Source of the DNA: Methylocystis sp.
Lineage (GTDB): Bacteria; Pseudomonadota; Alphaproteobacteria; Rhizobiales; Beijerinckiaceae
Length of the DNA stretch: 15,132 nucleotides
NCBI GenBank assembly: GCA_023253795.1
Contig: JALRFG010000032.1
Span: 1-15,132 of the forward strand
Direction: 5' to 3'
Below are positions 14,541 through 15,132 of this stretch, piece after piece. The stretch's first letter is position 1. Each line of letters opens with the position of its first letter. A model generated the notes under the pieces. It was not told the origin of the DNA. It ran no database searches and saw only the letters and a list, made by a program, of their open reading frames with translations. The translations under genes were made by a program, and so were the position numbers.

Positions 14541-14885
14541 TCAGTCGCTTTTGCGGGGTGAAAAAGGCTGGCCGGTTGCAGCGTCGTATAACATTTTGAC
14601 GACATGGCCATCCTGACGCACGAGGCTGATTTCATATATAAACGCCTCGCCTTTCTGGCACAGCCGCGCATTCAGCGCCTCTCCCTTCACCCGCTCTTGT
14701 GCGGCGCGCATGGCGATAAAGGGATCCGTCAATTTTTCTGCAGCAATTTTGTCGCGAGTCTGGGCGGTGGATAAGCATTGCGTCGGCGCGACGCTTTCTT
14801 CCGCGACAGCGTAAAATGCGCCGAACGTCGCAAAGGCGGCGAGCGTCAGGCGCAATCTGTGCGCTGATGTGCGGTTAGCGTTCAT
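14541..14885 (-). CDS. Secreted PepSY-like protein upstream of feuPQ
   Basis: A 114-residue exported protein. A signal peptide occupies about residues 1-28 (RLRLTLAAFATFGAFYAVA). The body (about 38-107) resembles a PepSY_2 domain: an Ala-rich helix, then GEALNARLCQKGEAFIYEISLVRQDGHVVKMLYDAATGQ, with the hallmark YE-x-DG-x-DA-x-TG pattern. Cys37 and Cys76 may pair. Small PepSY proteins next to two-component systems are thought to inhibit or tune the sensor or to chaperone periplasmic peptidases; a role as accessory to the FeuQ-like sensor is inference. The ATG at 14885 gives the best signal peptide, though no ribosome binding site is visible. In-frame ATGs at 14918 and 14933 are alternatives. 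It is first in the PepSY-feuP-feuQ set. Confidence 0.84.
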   Translation of the reverse strand: MNANRTSAHRLRLTLAAFATFGAFYAVAEESVAPTQCLSTAQTRDKIAAEKLTDPFIAMRAAQERVKGEALNARLCQKGEAFIYEISLVRQDGHVVKMLYDAATGQPFSPRKSD

Positions 14886-14915
14886 GTCGCAACAATCAAA
14901 AGGTCCAAGCCTGAA

Positions 14916-14934
14916 CATGTCGTGAATAGACATG
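14916..14934. promoter_or_regulatory. Inverted repeat upstream of the PepSY-feuPQ operon
   Basis: A perfect 6-bp inverted repeat, CATGTC-N7-GACATG, lies 31 bases upstream of the PepSY-like start. Spacing and position suit a dimeric regulator site near the promoter, or a leader hairpin. It does not match the PhoP direct-repeat box. No other site with the same sequence was noticed in the window. Confidence 0.3.
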
Positions 14935-14992
14935 GGCGCGACTATTCTGACGGGCTTCGGATGACGGCGCAATCACCATATGATGCGCCAAA

Positions 14993-15132
14993 TCAAAACA
15001 GTTCGAGAATGATCGCCAGTCCGGCCCCGCCGCCGCCACCTGCGCCGCCGCTGCCGCCATTGCGCTGCGCGCCGCCGCCGCCGCCCCCGCCGCCCGGAAA
15101 TCCGCCGGCCCCGCCTGCGCCGGCAAGCAGCG
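14993..15132 (-). CDS. Glycine-rich protein, C-terminal end (cut by window edge)
   Basis: The minus strand is open from the right edge to a TGA at 14993-14995. It encodes 46 residues dominated by glycine: LLAGAGGAGGFPGG, a run of Gly, AQRNGGSGGAGG, ending GAGLAIILELF. The pattern (Gly-rich body with single Ala, Asn or Ser, then a short hydrophobic beta-strand at the very end) resembles polyglycine-helix domains that end tail-fibre-like and 'glycine-rich domain' proteins, often with a GLVIVE-type strand. Other frames across this stretch are Ala- or Arg-rich, as expected of shadows. Without the rest of the gene neither family nor function can be named. The stop lies 107 bp upstream of the PepSY-like start, on the same strand. 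Confidence 0.55.
   Translation of the reverse strand, partial: LLAGAGGAGGFPGGGGGGGGAQRNGGSGGAGGGGGAGLAIILELF

Noticed and set aside
14896..15126. Ala-rich minus-strand frame at the right edge
   Set aside because: It is the out-of-frame reading of the Gly-rich codons and continues through the spacer; the glycine frame, with a stop at 14993, looks more like real protein.

Overview
The window is a compact, GC-rich (about 60%), mostly chromosomal-looking stretch from an alphaproteobacterium. Within that class the order Hyphomicrobiales (Rhizobiales) is the best fit, because the set includes DUF3422, DUF3126, a YkuD protein of about 177 residues, an NrtR-type 'NAD regulator' and a FeuP/FeuQ-like two-component pair. 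A methylotroph or Beijerinckiaceae-like host is only a guess. I see no insertion sequences, phage integrases, tRNA or rRNA genes or CRISPR arrays. It reads as core and soft-core genome, with 18 coding regions.

Left part (1-5257). leuS (minus, running off the left edge) is divergent from yggS (plus, a PLP-binding homeostasis protein). yggS converges on an L,D-transpeptidase gene (minus). The transpeptidase shares a 54-bp divergent spacer with an atypical OmpR-type response regulator (plus), which is followed by a cyclic-nucleotide-binding-domain protein and a DUF3422 membrane protein. A small thioredoxin-like [2Fe-2S] ferredoxin gene (minus) overlaps the DUF3422 stop codon tail to tail.

Middle part (5309-10610, all minus). 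A secreted DUF882 (M15-like peptidase) protein with a long low-complexity tail follows a ClpP-fold-like periplasmic protein. Upstream lies a tightly packed operon: tag (DNA-3-methyladenine glycosylase I), an HD-domain nucleotidase-like hydrolase, a tyrosine-phosphatase-like protein and a Nudix-derived NrtR-type regulator. Its first two junctions are ATGA overlaps. The last gene has no ATG, GTG or TTG available before its conserved first strand.

Right part (10834-15132). A secreted PsiF-like protein (plus) has two Cys/Trp modules joined by an EAAKP repeat and is followed by a strong terminator. Next is a double-length DUF3126 protein (plus). A minus-strand cluster follows: a 17-kDa-antigen-like lipoprotein, a FeuQ-like histidine kinase, a FeuP-like response regulator and a secreted PepSY-like protein. 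The glycine-rich C-terminus of another minus-strand gene enters at the right edge.

Two themes recur. One is envelope and peptidoglycan maintenance with its signalling (L,D-transpeptidase, DUF882, DUF3422, lipoprotein, PepSY-FeuPQ). The other is nucleotide, NAD and DNA-damage housekeeping (the tag-HD-PTP-NrtR operon). Four genes appear to start with TTG. The most interesting items are the internally duplicated proteins (DUF3126 x2, PsiF-like x2), the NrtR-type gene with no usual start codon, the atypical receiver domain and the ClpP-fold-like protein with no visible export signal.
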